Both the position numbers and the translations under genes were made by a program. DNA of 19,712 bases from the NCBI GenBank assembly GCA_041752455.1, contig JBGSWL010000186.1:1-19712 (forward strand). Direction: 5' to 3'. Source of the stretch: JBGSWL01 sp041752455 (lineage in GTDB: Bacteria; Pseudomonadota; Alphaproteobacteria; Rhizobiales; Rhizobiaceae). Shown here piece by piece: positions 5,882 through 12,534 of the stretch (within the stretch, counting starts at the first letter, position 1; each line of letters starts with the position of its first letter). The notes below the pieces were generated by a model. The model was not told where the DNA came from, did no database searches, and saw only the letters and a list, made by a program, of their open reading frames with translations.

Positions 5882-7792
5882 TCACACCGCCCACTTGCCC
5901 GCCCGCTTCATCTCCTCGATCTCGCCAAGCGCCCGTTCGCGCAGCTTCATGTCGCGGATCATGCGGGTGACGGTGGCATCGTCGGCCTTGTCCGAATAGC
6001 GGAATTCGCTGTCGGCGTAGCGGTTGATCTCCTGCATGACCATGGTCATGTCGAACGGGCCGCGCAGCTCCTCGATCATCGCTTTCTTTTCGTCGTACGG
6101 CTTGCGCATGAAGACGTCGGCGCTGGCAAACCAGTCATCCGGCAGGTCGATGTCCATCGCCCGCATCTTGATCGCGTCGGTGATGTTCTTGATCGCCCGG
6201 CCGGTAAAGCGCGGCTCGCGCTCCTTGATCATGTGCAGATAGGTGCCGATGTCCTCGATGGTCTTCGGCACACCGTTCTCCGATACGAACCGGTCGTAGA
6301 CGTTCAGCAGCGCGTCTTCCTTTGGCGTCGAATGCTGCTCATAGGCAGTCTGCACCGCCTTCTGGATGACCTGCGTTTCATAGAGCGCATGCTCGCCGAG
6401 CGGGATCTTGTGGTTTTTTCCGGCGAGCAGGTGAAAGATGTCGATATAGTCGTCGCGGGTCTGCGGCCCGTCGACCAGCCAACGCGCACCGGCGCGCTGG
6501 CGCAGCGCATCATCGACATTCTCCGGATAGTTGGAGAACATGCCGAAGGTGCAGTTGCCGCGCACCACCGTTCCCGCGCCGGCAAAAGCGTTCATCAGGA
6601 CGCCGGTGATCTCGTGCTGGCCGGCCGATGCCCGGTCGTCGGAGCGCCGCGCTGCGACCTGGTCGATATCGTCGATCGTGCCGAAGCCGATGGCCTTCGG
6701 GTTCAGCACATTGTCGATGAACTGCTTGCAGTTCTGGCCCGACTTTCCCTGATAGGAGGAAATCTGGTCGACGCCGAAATTCTCGTAGTGGAACGGATAG
6801 CCGGCAGTTTCGCAGTAACCGTTGATCAGGCCGGCCGTCATCTGGATGAGGATGGTCTTGCCGGTTCCCGGCGCGCCGTCGCCGATGAAGGTGAACAAGA
6901 ACCCGCCGAGTTCGACAAAAGGGTTCAACTGCTTTTCGAAATCATAGGCGACGATCATCTTGGCCAGCTTCATCGCCTGGTATTTGGCGATGTGGTTGCC
7001 GATGATCTCGTTTGGCTGCTTGAACGCCATCACCAGCGGCTTGCGCCGTTCGCCGGGCGTCACGTCAAAGCCGTTCAGCGTGAAATCATCCTTCTCCAGC
7101 GTCAGATGTGCGTTCTCGAACGCGCCAAGGCCGGTGAACCGGCCCTTGCGCATGAGAAGACCGTCGAGCGCGACGCGGGCAAAGGCCTTGGCCCGCTGCA
7201 GCATGGCGGTTTCGTCGGGCGAACCTTCGATGGCCCGGGCAAGACCTGCCAGCACGGACTTGATCGCATCCTGCTGGGTGTCGAAGTTGAACTCCGGCTC
7301 GCCGGTGTCCGTGCCCGGTTCGGCATCGGTTTCCAGCGTGTGAAGCAAATAGGCGCAAAGCGTGAACGCCGCGACATAGGCCGATGCGCCGAGAAGGCTG
7401 CGGAAGCGGTCCGCCGCCTCGCCTTCCAGCGGTGCCGTCGCATTGCGCGCCGCGAGCGCTTCCAGATCGCTGCCGCGCGCAAACATGTCACCGACCGCAA
7501 GCGCCACGGCGGCACCACGCCGCGCCCGGTAGAGCAGCATGTGCTGGGCCGGCGTCAGCATCGGATCATCGGCGCGGATCGCCGCGACTTGTTTGGCCAG
7601 TTCCACTTCGCGGGTCTTTCGCATGCCGCCGGTTGCGACCGTCGATATGAAACGCCGACCTGTGCCGGCGATCTCGGTGGAGGATCGCCCGTCGGTCGCT
7701 TCCATCACGACAAAACGCGTGACCAGTGACTGGGCCGTCGGCCGGTGCCGCGCCACGTCCTTCTCATCGATGACAGAAAGCCCGATATCCAT
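5882..7792 (-). CDS. AAA+ family ATPase, conserved partner of PspA-type cluster
   Basis: This 636-residue single-module AAA+ protein has a long N-terminal region of unknown fold (about 1-295). Walker A GAPGTGKT is at about 306-313; Walker B is in FGTIDDID (about 370-377), with two adjacent acidic residues; a sensor-1-like FSNYPE is near 419-424 and an arginine-finger candidate RQRAGAR at about 431-437. No protease or zinc motif was found, so it looks like a remodelling ATPase. The ATG at 7790-7792 is chosen because AGGAG lies 6 bases upstream; a GTG 18 bases further up has no such support. It lies 57 bases downstream of tetR on the same strand and is probably co-transcribed with it. Substrate unknown; action on PspA or membrane partners is inferred from context. 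Confidence 0.85.
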   Translation of the reverse strand: MDIGLSVIDEKDVARHRPTAQSLVTRFVVMEATDGRSSTEIAGTGRRFISTVATGGMRKTREVELAKQVAAIRADDPMLTPAQHMLLYRARRGAAVALAVGDMFARGSDLEALAARNATAPLEGEAADRFRSLLGASAYVAAFTLCAYLLHTLETDAEPGTDTGEPEFNFDTQQDAIKSVLAGLARAIEGSPDETAMLQRAKAFARVALDGLLMRKGRFTGLGAFENAHLTLEKDDFTLNGFDVTPGERRKPLVMAFKQPNEIIGNHIAKYQAMKLAKMIVAYDFEKQLNPFVELGGFLFTFIGDGAPGTGKTILIQMTAGLINGYCETAGYPFHYENFGVDQISSYQGKSGQNCKQFIDNVLNPKAIGFGTIDDIDQVAARRSDDRASAGQHEITGVLMNAFAGAGTVVRGNCTFGMFSNYPENVDDALRQRAGARWLVDGPQTRDDYIDIFHLLAGKNHKIPLGEHALYETQVIQKAVQTAYEQHSTPKEDALLNVYDRFVSENGVPKTIEDIGTYLHMIKEREPRFTGRAIKNITDAIKMRAMDIDLPDDWFASADVFMRKPYDEKKAMIEELRGPFDMTMVMQEINRYADSEFRYSDKADDATVTRMIRDMKLRERALGEIEEMKRAGKWAV

Positions 7793-7838
7793 GAAAGTCT
7801 CCTGTGGCACGCATGTTGCCGAAATCTCTACAATCCCT

Positions 7839-7855
7839 GCATGACGGTGTCATGC
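7839..7855. repeat. Perfect palindrome GCATGAC-GGT-GTCATGC at tetR 3' end
   Basis: Seven-base perfect arms around GGT overlap the tetR stop codon, 47 bases upstream of the ATPase start. No T-run follows on the minus strand, so it is a poor terminator. The core CGGTG matches the core of the third TetR operator, but the arms are one base shorter between TGA and the centre. Confidence 0.45.
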
Positions 7856-8458
7856 CCGTTCGACGCCGCGCACGAACATCGTCACCAGCAAGTCGATCTG
7901 GTCCCACGTGCTCTGGTCCAGTCTGTTGTCGTCCACGCCGCGATAGGCATTGGTGACAATGCCGTGGACGCTTGACCAGAGTGCGCGTGCTGCGGTGACA
8001 AGTTTCTCGCGATCGCGCCCCAACGGCGTTTCGGACAGGACATCGGCAATGATGGCAAACAGTGTTTCCTGGCGCGCCCGGTACCAGTCCGGCGTATCGC
8101 GTCCGGCAATCGCCCTGTTGAAGGCAAGCAGCGATCCCCATGCGGTGCGGTTTTCCTCGACAAATCCCGCATAGACATGAGCGAGTTTGAGGAGCCGGGC
8201 GCGCACGTCAAGCATCTCGCCCCCGGCAATCTCTGACAGCGCCGTTGCACCCGCAATCGCGAGCCGGTCCAGAAGGCGGATATTGGCCTGCCGGATCAGC
8301 GTGTCGGTGTCGCCGAAGAGATTGTAGAGCGTCCCGACGGAAATCCCCGCCTCGCGTGCCACCTTGCGGGCGCTGAAGCCCTCAAGGCCGTCTGATGCGA
8401 GAATGCGCTCGGTGATGGCGAGGGCATCGGCCGTCGCCTTGTCGTGGTCCAATGCCAT
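7850..8458 (-). CDS. TetR/AcrR family transcriptional regulator
   Basis: This 202-residue protein has the N-terminal TetR helix-turn-helix: ILASDGLEGFSARKVAREAG then ISVGTLYNLFGDTDTLI (about residues 20-56). The C-terminal ligand-binding half is not diagnostic. The ATG at 8456-8458 is set by an AGGAGA about 7 bases upstream; a GTG seven codons earlier includes the ribosome site within the coding frame and is rejected. It diverges from pspA across a 143-base region holding three copies of TGAAC-N3-GTTCA. A TetR dimer is the natural reader of such sites, so it probably represses both itself (with the ATPase gene) and pspA-yiaAB. The inducing signal is unknown. Confidence 0.92.
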   Translation of the reverse strand: MALDHDKATADALAITERILASDGLEGFSARKVAREAGISVGTLYNLFGDTDTLIRQANIRLLDRLAIAGATALSEIAGGEMLDVRARLLKLAHVYAGFVEENRTAWGSLLAFNRAIAGRDTPDWYRARQETLFAIIADVLSETPLGRDREKLVTAARALWSSVHGIVTNAYRGVDDNRLDQSTWDQIDLLVTMFVRGVERA

Positions 8459-8502
8459 GGTCTGTCTCCTTGGGATCACATTAACCGCGTTTCCGCCAAA
8501 AG

Positions 8503-8572
8503 TGAACAGCGTTCAAATAACTTCTTGAACACCGTTCAAAAATTGGTATGGTGCATTTGTGAACGGTGTTCA
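8503..8572. promoter_or_regulatory. Three TetR operators TGAAC-N3-GTTCA
   Basis: Identical arms occur three times: 8503-8515 (spacer AGC), 8526-8538 (ACC) and 8560-8572 (GGT). Centre-to-centre distances are 23 and 34 bases. The middle copy overlaps the -35 of the pspA promoter, the right copy covers its likely transcription start, and the left copy sits on the tetR side. Arms and spacing are seen directly; binding by the adjacent TetR protein is inferred. Confidence 0.85.
8525..8552 (+). promoter_or_regulatory. Candidate pspA promoter
   Basis: TTGAAC (8525-8530) is followed after 16 bases by TATGGT (8547-8552), a housekeeping-type promoter interleaved with operators 2 and 3. No sigma-54 -24/-12 element (GG-N10-GC) was noticed. 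A weaker divergent promoter for tetR may use TTTTTG (8537-8542) and TATTTG (8514-8519) on the minus strand. Confidence 0.5.
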
Positions 8573-8601
8573 AAACCGCACAAAGCCAAAAGGAGGCCGG
8601 A

Positions 8602-9291
8602 ATGTTCGATTTGTTCAAGACCCTTTTCCAGGGCGCTTCAGCCCGCGCCGAAGACCAACTGCGTGACCACTTTGCCGTCGACCTCATGGATCAGAAAATC
8701 CGTGAGGCCGGTGCCGATCTTGAAACTGCCAAGGCAACGCTTGCCTCGCTCATTTTGAAGGAGCGCAACGAGGCGCGCACGCTCGAAACCCTGCGCGCCC
8801 GCATCGCCGATCTGGAGGAGCGCACCCGCCAGGCCATGGCCGTCGGCCAGGACACGCTGGTGCGCGATGGCGCAGAGGCGATTGCCGAACTGGAAAATGA
8901 AGCTTCGATCCGTACCAAGACCGTCAACACCCTCGGAGAGCGCATTGCCCGCATGCGCCTGTCGGTCGAAAAGACCCATCGCCGCATCGTCGATCTTCGT
9001 CAGGGCATGATCGAGGCACGCGCCATCGATGCCGAGCACAAGGCGCAGAAGACGGTGAACCGCACGCTCGGCCGTTCGACCAGCTTGCGCGAAGCGGAAG
9101 CGCTGATCGCCCGCATCAAGGGCCGCGAAGACCCGTTCGAGGAAACCGAAGTGCTCGATGCCATCGATGCCGGCCTCAACCGGACCGATGTCGCCTCACG
9201 CATGGCCGCCGCCGGCTTCGGCGAACGCACCAAAGCATCAGCCGAGACCGTTCTTGAACGGCTCGCTGGCCAAACGACCCAAACCGCCTGA
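8602..9291 (+). CDS. pspA: PspA/IM30 (ESCRT-III-like) family protein
   Basis: This 229-residue protein begins MFDLFKTLFQGASARAED, a short amphipathic helix typical for membrane binding in PspA/Vipp1, followed by almost continuous charged helices (about 25-225). Length and helical pattern match the family, and no TM segment is present. PspA proteins coat and stabilise stressed inner membranes. AGGAGG at 8591-8596 sits 5 bases before the ATG and decides the start over an upstream GTG inside the operator. It is followed after 61 bases by a YiaAB-type gene, probably in one transcript. The promoter carries TetR operators rather than a PspF/sigma-54 arrangement. Family call is strong; whether it acts with the divergent AAA+ protein is inferred. 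Confidence 0.9.
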   Translation: MFDLFKTLFQGASARAEDQLRDHFAVDLMDQKIREAGADLETAKATLASLILKERNEARTLETLRARIADLEERTRQAMAVGQDTLVRDGAEAIAELENEASIRTKTVNTLGERIARMRLSVEKTHRRIVDLRQGMIEARAIDAEHKAQKTVNRTLGRSTSLREAEALIARIKGREDPFEETEVLDAIDAGLNRTDVASRMAAAGFGERTKASAETVLERLAGQTTQTA

Positions 9292-9304
9292 CTGCCAACT
9301 CCAA

Positions 9305-9334
9305 CCAAACCAAACCAAACCAAACCAAACCAAA
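9305..9334 (+). repeat. Pentanucleotide tandem repeat (CCAAA)x6
   Basis: Six perfect CCAAA units, preceded by an imperfect CCAA, fill much of the 61-base gap between pspA and the YiaAB gene. They end just before the AAGGAAGGA ribosome-binding region at 9336-9344. The tract is C/A-only on the mRNA strand, so it should be unstructured RNA, and its length could change by slippage. Confidence 0.95.
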
Positions 9335-9352
9335 CAAGGAAGGACAAACACC

Positions 9353-9613
9353 ATGAATGCCAACCAGACCTACATCATGTTCAACGGCATCTCTGTCGCC
9401 GTCGCCTATGTCATGCTCGCCCTGTCGCTGTGGCTTGCCCCGGTCGACCTGTCCACGAAGGGTTATTGGGGAATGGGCGTCCTGTTGCTCACCGGGGCCC
9501 TCGTGAACCTTGTGAAATACCGCATGGACCAGCGCCTCGAAGAAGACCTTGTCAACAAGATCGAGAAGGCTCGCAATGAACAGCTTCTGTCGGATTATGT
9601 CGGCAAGAACTGA
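9353..9613 (+). CDS. YiaA/YiaB-type two-helix inner membrane protein
   Basis: This 86-residue protein has two membrane helices (about 10-30 and 37-54) separated by a short GYW-containing turn, then a charged C-terminal helix (KYRMDQRLEEDLVNKIEKAR). This fits the YiaAB two-helix family, whose members sit in the inner membrane and have no known activity. The ATG at 9353 is preceded by AAGGAAGGA 8 bases away; the longer open frame that runs from within pspA is rejected. It is the second gene of the pspA transcript and is followed by a strong terminator. PspA and a small two-helix membrane partner recall PspB/C-type pairing, but that analogy is an inference. Confidence 0.8.
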   Translation: MNANQTYIMFNGISVAVAYVMLALSLWLAPVDLSTKGYWGMGVLLLTGALVNLVKYRMDQRLEEDLVNKIEKARNEQLLSDYVGKN

Positions 9614-9632
9614 TCCGGCATCGCCAATTTGA

Positions 9633-9665
9633 AGAAGGCCGCGGCAGACATGCCGCGGCTTTCTT
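9633..9665 (+). terminator. Terminator after pspA-yiaAB (possibly bidirectional)
   Basis: GGCCGCGGCA and TGCCGCGGCT pair around a GACA loop, with further A/T pairing outside (AGAA/TTCT) and a T-rich tail. It lies 20 bases after the YiaAB stop and 8 bases before the convergent stop of the GT39 gene, so it may serve both strands. Confidence 0.8.
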
Positions 9666-9672
9666 GTTCGTG

Positions 9673-11244
9673 TCAATGCGGGCCGCTGCCGGAATGGTTC
9701 TTCGCGTAAAAGAGCCGGTAGCGCTGGATCACGGTGCCGTGGCGCATGATCTCGATGTCGCGGATCGGCGTAACGCTCTCGAACACCTTCGTGGCGGTCT
9801 CGGTTTCCGGGAACCGGTTGTAGGTCAGGAGGATCGCGTCCTTGCCCTTGGCGTCTTCCGGCTTGAACCAGAAGTCGAACATGTCCTTGCGCTCGCCGAT
9901 CGCCATGATGTCGGTACGCTCCATGGTGAGCGCGACCAGAGACGCGGTACGGTAGTCGGTCGTGAGCACCATGTCTGCGCCAAGACGTTCTTCTTCCTCG
10001 GCAATCGCCGCAGCCACCTGATGCAGGCCGTGGGAAATGTTGAAGTCCGAAACCGCGGTGCCCGTCTTGGCGGTCATCGGAAACACCGTGGCGTTGAAAG
10101 TCGCCATGGCGGCAAAGCAGATGCCCCACATCATGTGCAGGCGCACCTCAAAATTCGTGCGAAAGAAGAACAAGGCCACCGGCAGGAAGAACAGGATCGC
10201 CGGGACGTTCCAATAGTAGAGCACCGATGTCGACAGCGACAGCGCAAGGAACGCGCCGGTCGAGACCACGAAAGCCCAACGGCCCGGCCCCTGGAAGGCG
10301 GCAAGGGCTGGCGAGCGGCTTGGCACCACAAGGAACCGCAGCAGCGAGATCGCGAGGATCGGCGACAGCACCATGAAGAAGTTCTTGACCCAGTCAAAGA
10401 TCCGGTAGGCGGCACTGTCGTGCATCACATCGCCGATCCGGTCATGCAGGTTGTACTGGAAGCTTGGCCAGCCGTTGATCATGTTCCAGTAGACGACCGG
10501 CGCCTGCATCGCGACGGCAAGGCTTGCAGCCGCCCACAGATGCGGTGTCAGCAGCAGGCGGCGCCCCTGCGCAGTCGCCAACACCCAGGCGCCAAAGCCG
10601 AGCCCGAGAAAGACGCCGGAATATTTGGAAAGCCCGGCAAGGCCGAGGAAGAAGCAGGCTGCATAAAGATGGGCGTAGTACGGTTGGCCCGTGCGGTCGC
10701 TGCGAACAAACAGCGCAAAGAAATGCGCCGCCGCCATGCCGGTGCCGATCAGCAGGTAGTCGTGGAAGACGATCGACTGGTACTGCATCATCCATGGCGA
10801 GCCGAGCAGCACGCCGATCGCCGTGAGGAACGTCCGCATCCGGTAGGGCTCGGGGGCCAGTTGCCCGGCCCAGAACCACAGGATCCAAAGCGTACCGGCA
10901 AAGACCGGCAACGTGGCCGTGCGCACCGCCCAAAGGCCGTCGCCGATGACGGCAGTGACGGCCATCTGCATCCAGCCGCCAAGCGGCGGGTGGTCGAAAT
11001 AGGACCATTCCGGGAACTTGCCCCAGAGCCAATAGTAGCCCTCGTCGGCAAGTGGCACGACCGCATAGACATTGAGGAGCTTCAGGATTGCCAGAAGCAC
11101 CAGCGCCGGGACGAGAAACCGCGCGCGTGGCAAGACCGTTGCAAACCATGTGTCGTCAGTCGCGGCACCATCGCCAAGAAAACCGCGTACGGCGCCTTGG
11201 GCACGGCCGCGTTGCGGCTCCAGTTCCGTCTCAAGCGTTGCCAT
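9673..11244 (-). CDS. GT39/ArnT-like membrane glycosyltransferase
   Basis: This 523-residue multi-spanning protein has about ten or more hydrophobic helices. After the first helix comes ADEGYYWLWG with the acidic pair D67-E68, then YFDHPPLGGW (about 82-91), the first-periplasmic-loop signature of the PMT/ArnT superfamily, which uses polyprenyl-phosphate sugars to glycosylate lipid A, lipids or proteins outside the membrane. A soluble C-terminal part of about 110 residues follows. The ATG at 11242-11244 is preferred over a TTG 45 bases upstream; neither has a strong ribosome site. It is the last gene of a minus-strand run behind the unrecognised 385-residue protein. Acceptor and sugar cannot be told from sequence; a real arnT is not claimed. 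Confidence 0.85.
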   Translation of the reverse strand: MATLETELEPQRGRAQGAVRGFLGDGAATDDTWFATVLPRARFLVPALVLLAILKLLNVYAVVPLADEGYYWLWGKFPEWSYFDHPPLGGWMQMAVTAVIGDGLWAVRTATLPVFAGTLWILWFWAGQLAPEPYRMRTFLTAIGVLLGSPWMMQYQSIVFHDYLLIGTGMAAAHFFALFVRSDRTGQPYYAHLYAACFFLGLAGLSKYSGVFLGLGFGAWVLATAQGRRLLLTPHLWAAASLAVAMQAPVVYWNMINGWPSFQYNLHDRIGDVMHDSAAYRIFDWVKNFFMVLSPILAISLLRFLVVPSRSPALAAFQGPGRWAFVVSTGAFLALSLSTSVLYYWNVPAILFFLPVALFFFRTNFEVRLHMMWGICFAAMATFNATVFPMTAKTGTAVSDFNISHGLHQVAAAIAEEEERLGADMVLTTDYRTASLVALTMERTDIMAIGERKDMFDFWFKPEDAKGKDAILLTYNRFPETETATKVFESVTPIRDIEIMRHGTVIQRYRLFYAKNHSGSGPH

Positions 11245-11348
11245 GATGATGTTGCCCGTCCCCGATTGCCCGCTGGTGTTGCGCGGCAAACTGGCATGGT
11301 CGGGGTAAAGCTTCGGTTAGTCCCGCGGCAGAATGGGCACGCAAAGCC

Positions 11349-12506
11349 CTAAAGACCGGAGACGACCTGCCCGCCGGAGATGATGTGCGTCTTGTAGCCG
11401 GCAAAGATGCGGTCGGTCTGGCCCGCCGCATAAAGCGCCTGATAGGCCTCGTGCGGGATCAGCGCATGCTTTTCATAGGATGTGACACCCATGCGCGCCG
11501 CTTCCAGATCATTGGTCTCGATGTGATAGGTCTGGCGCGGCGGTTCGCTGGAGAACAGGCCCTTGCGGCCCGGCTGCTCGGAAATCGAGTGCACGTCCTG
11601 GATCGTCCAGGTCAGGAGCCAGGCATTGCCGGCTGCCTTCACCTTGTCGAGGATGGTCGAGATCGTGTCGTTGTTTTCGGTGATGCCGGCCGAATAGAAC
11701 GGCCCGAGCACGATGCGCCTTAGTTGCTTGGGATGCAGGTCCGGAAATTCCTGATCCATGTTGGAGGCAATCGTGATCGGCGACAGCGAATAGGAGGAAT
11801 TGGCCTCGGTGAAGCGGTCGAAGGCCTTGGCGAGCTTCGGGTTCAGGAGACCGCCGACCGGCAGCGGAATCTCGACATCCTTGTCGAGCTTGCCATCCTT
11901 GGTGACCAGCGTCTGGACCATGTCGGGCGAGGAATCCTCGACCACCGCCGAATAGACCAGCGGCAGATTGGCGATGCCGTCGAATGCGCCCCAATGGACC
12001 ACGTAGAACGGCCGGCCGGACTTCGGATTGACCGACACCTTCACGGTTTCCGGCAGGACATTGGAGACAAAGAACGAGCCGTCCTTGATGCCCTCGAGAT
12101 AGAGCCGCTCGGCAAGCGCCGCCTGCAGGTCTTTCGGGAATGCCCGCTGGCGGAGAATGAAATCGGCCATATCGGCGCGCAGCGCCTCGGCGTCCGGAAT
12201 GGCGGACAACCGCTCGGCGGCGGTGCGCCGGTCCTTTTCCAACTCCAGCACATGCTGATGGACCGGAAAGCCGCTTTCGGCACGCGAGATACGGAAGGCC
12301 GGCGAATGCGACAGCCGGTTCTGCCAGGCGCGGAACGAGGCCTCCAGAAGCGCGATGTAGGGCGAGACAACTCTCCCCACGAGATCATGGTTCTGCAATG
12401 GCCCGGACGCATCGCGCAGGAAAAGGTCAAGCCCATCAAGCGCAGCTCGGATCGACAGGAAATATCGTTCCGCTGCTGTCTCGCCGTCTTTTGGCCGTGC
12501 GTTCAA
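11349..12506 (-). CDS. Unrecognised conserved-looking cytoplasmic protein
   Basis: I do not recognise this 385-residue protein. It has no signal peptide or membrane helix. The first 130 residues look helical and charged; the middle (about 140-260) is mixed alpha/beta, with FYVVHWGAFDGIANLPLVYS and SPITIASNMDQEFPDLHP; the last part has repeated beta-like stretches ending HIISGGQVVSGL. The frame is closed by an in-frame stop (12525-12527) and the only early start is TTG at 12504-12506, preceded by GGGGAAGG 8 bases away, so an uncommon TTG start is proposed. It begins 28 bases after the coiled-coil gene and was probably made from the same transcript. Function unknown. Confidence 0.8.
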   Translation of the reverse strand: MNARPKDGETAAERYFLSIRAALDGLDLFLRDASGPLQNHDLVGRVVSPYIALLEASFRAWQNRLSHSPAFRISRAESGFPVHQHVLELEKDRRTAAERLSAIPDAEALRADMADFILRQRAFPKDLQAALAERLYLEGIKDGSFFVSNVLPETVKVSVNPKSGRPFYVVHWGAFDGIANLPLVYSAVVEDSSPDMVQTLVTKDGKLDKDVEIPLPVGGLLNPKLAKAFDRFTEANSSYSLSPITIASNMDQEFPDLHPKQLRRIVLGPFYSAGITENNDTISTILDKVKAAGNAWLLTWTIQDVHSISEQPGRKGLFSSEPPRQTYHIETNDLEAARMGVTSYEKHALIPHEAYQALYAAGQTDRIFAGYKTHIISGGQVVSGL

Positions 12507-12534
12507 CGGTTCAGCCTTCCCCGGTCAGCGGGCG

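Noticed and set aside
6233..7729. 498-codon plus-strand open frame opposite the AAA+ ATPase
   Set aside because: The minus strand has clear Walker motifs; the plus frame has no recognisable domain.
8481..8601. Sigma-54 promoter for pspA
   Set aside because: No GG-N10-GC element at a suitable place was noticed; a housekeeping-like promoter with TetR operators is present.
9305..9334. CCAAA array as a CRISPR or insertion-site signal
   Set aside because: Unit of 5 bases without spacers; a simple sequence repeat.
9664..11352. 562-codon plus-strand open frame opposite the GT39 gene
   Set aside because: His/Arg-rich shadow of a membrane protein gene; no start signal or domain.
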